Origin: Pedobacter cryoconitis
GTDB lineage: Bacteria > Bacteroidota > Bacteroidia > Sphingobacteriales > Sphingobacteriaceae
Direction: 5' to 3'
DNA length: 64,000 bases
Assembly (NCBI RefSeq): GCF_014200605.1
Contig: NZ_JACHCE010000009.1
Location: forward strand, 62,001 to 126,000
Positions 63,776 to 64,000 of the stretch are shown piece by piece (the first letter of the stretch is position 1; every line of letters starts with the position of its first letter). A model generated the notes under the pieces. It made no database searches and was not told the DNA's origin. It saw only the letters and a list, made by a program, of their open reading frames with translations. A program made the translations under genes and the position numbers.

Positions 63776-64000
63776 ATGTTAGAATCGTTAAAAAAGATGT
63801 TTTCCGGCAACGAAGGAGATATGCCTGTAAATACTGGAAGTAAACCAGATATTTCAAGAGAGAAATCCAAAGAGCTGTATGAAAAGGCAAAAACTTATTT
63901 TCCTGGCGGAGTTAATTCACCAGTAAGAGCGTTTAAATCTGTTTACGGAACACCATTATTCATTCAAAAAGGTGATGGATGTTTTGTCTGGGATGCTGAT
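63776..64000 (+). CDS. hemL: Glutamate-1-semialdehyde 2,1-aminomutase, N-terminal part (runs off the right edge)
   Basis: The first 75 codons are present. SREKSKELYEKAKTYFPGGVNSPVRAF is the usual start region of GSA aminomutase, which makes 5-aminolevulinate from glutamate semialdehyde with pyridoxamine phosphate. The ATG at 63776 follows the hemB stop by 1 nt and adds about 26 residues (MLESLKKMFSGNEGDMPVN...) before the conserved start. A shorter start at one of the internal Met codons cannot be excluded. With hemA, hemCD and hemB it completes the early C5 heme pathway here. Confidence 0.9.
   Translation, partial: MLESLKKMFSGNEGDMPVNTGSKPDISREKSKELYEKAKTYFPGGVNSPVRAFKSVYGTPLFIQKGDGCFVWDAD

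Overview
This window comes from a Bacteroidota chromosome, most likely Sphingobacteriaceae and probably Pedobacter-like. That reading is inference from gene families and signals, not a database result. Supporting signs are -7 promoter boxes of the form TAnnTTTG, weak Shine-Dalgarno sites, a TamB-TamL pair, an outer-membrane beta-barrel protein with a carboxypeptidase-regulatory-like N-terminus, an HmuY-like lipoprotein, the long Bacteroidota form of IspG, and a b558-type succinate dehydrogenase anchor. No rRNA, tRNA, CRISPR array or intact insertion sequence was seen.

Positions 1-12,100 hold the accessory part, a class I lanthipeptide gene cluster. A plus-strand operon encodes a peptidase-containing ABC exporter (C39 peptidase, LanT type), a dehydratase split into a 906-residue LanB N-part and a 296-residue elimination part, and a 651-residue LanC-like cyclase with altered zinc ligands and a long C-terminal extension. 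The precursor gene faces this operon from the other side (11631-11822). It has a double-glycine leader and a 28-residue core rich in Thr and His/Asp, with two C-terminal Cys. Divergent from the exporter, two ABC-2-type permeases and a truncated-by-window TonB-dependent receptor run off the left edge. The exporter promoter region and the precursor upstream region share an operator-like palindrome, TTTGCAAC-N3-GTTGCAAA.

Positions 12,100-20,200 carry a PepSY-TM protein with an inverted-repeat pair upstream, then an outer-membrane porin, a DASS-family dicarboxylate transporter and sdhCAB. The last five genes look like one C4-dicarboxylate uptake and oxidation unit. Positions 20,200-32,600 carry a sodium:solute symporter, a TetR regulator, fabF, a cupin, a membrane desaturase, a large outer-membrane beta-barrel protein, a DEAD-box helicase, and overlapping MFS and APC transporters.

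Positions 32,600-48,640 bracket topoisomerase IV (parE and parC) around a BrkB-type membrane protein, tamL-tamB, a decayed Rpn-type nuclease gene and cdd. ParC ends in a roughly 295-residue acidic/lysine-rich tail with a QLGLF terminus. Positions 48,640-56,280 hold an unassigned lipoprotein, an HmuY-like lipoprotein behind a strong inverted repeat, a methyltransferase, the MlaE/MlaF lipid transporter core, and a three-gene envelope-stress-like cluster (PspC, LiaF-like, GYF-RDD).

Positions 56,280-56,820 form an unusual non-coding stretch: a bipartite terminator hairpin, eight 24-nt tandem repeats and a perfect 28-bp hairpin just before ispG. The right end is the C5-pathway heme set hemA, hemC-hemD fusion, hemB and the start of hemL.
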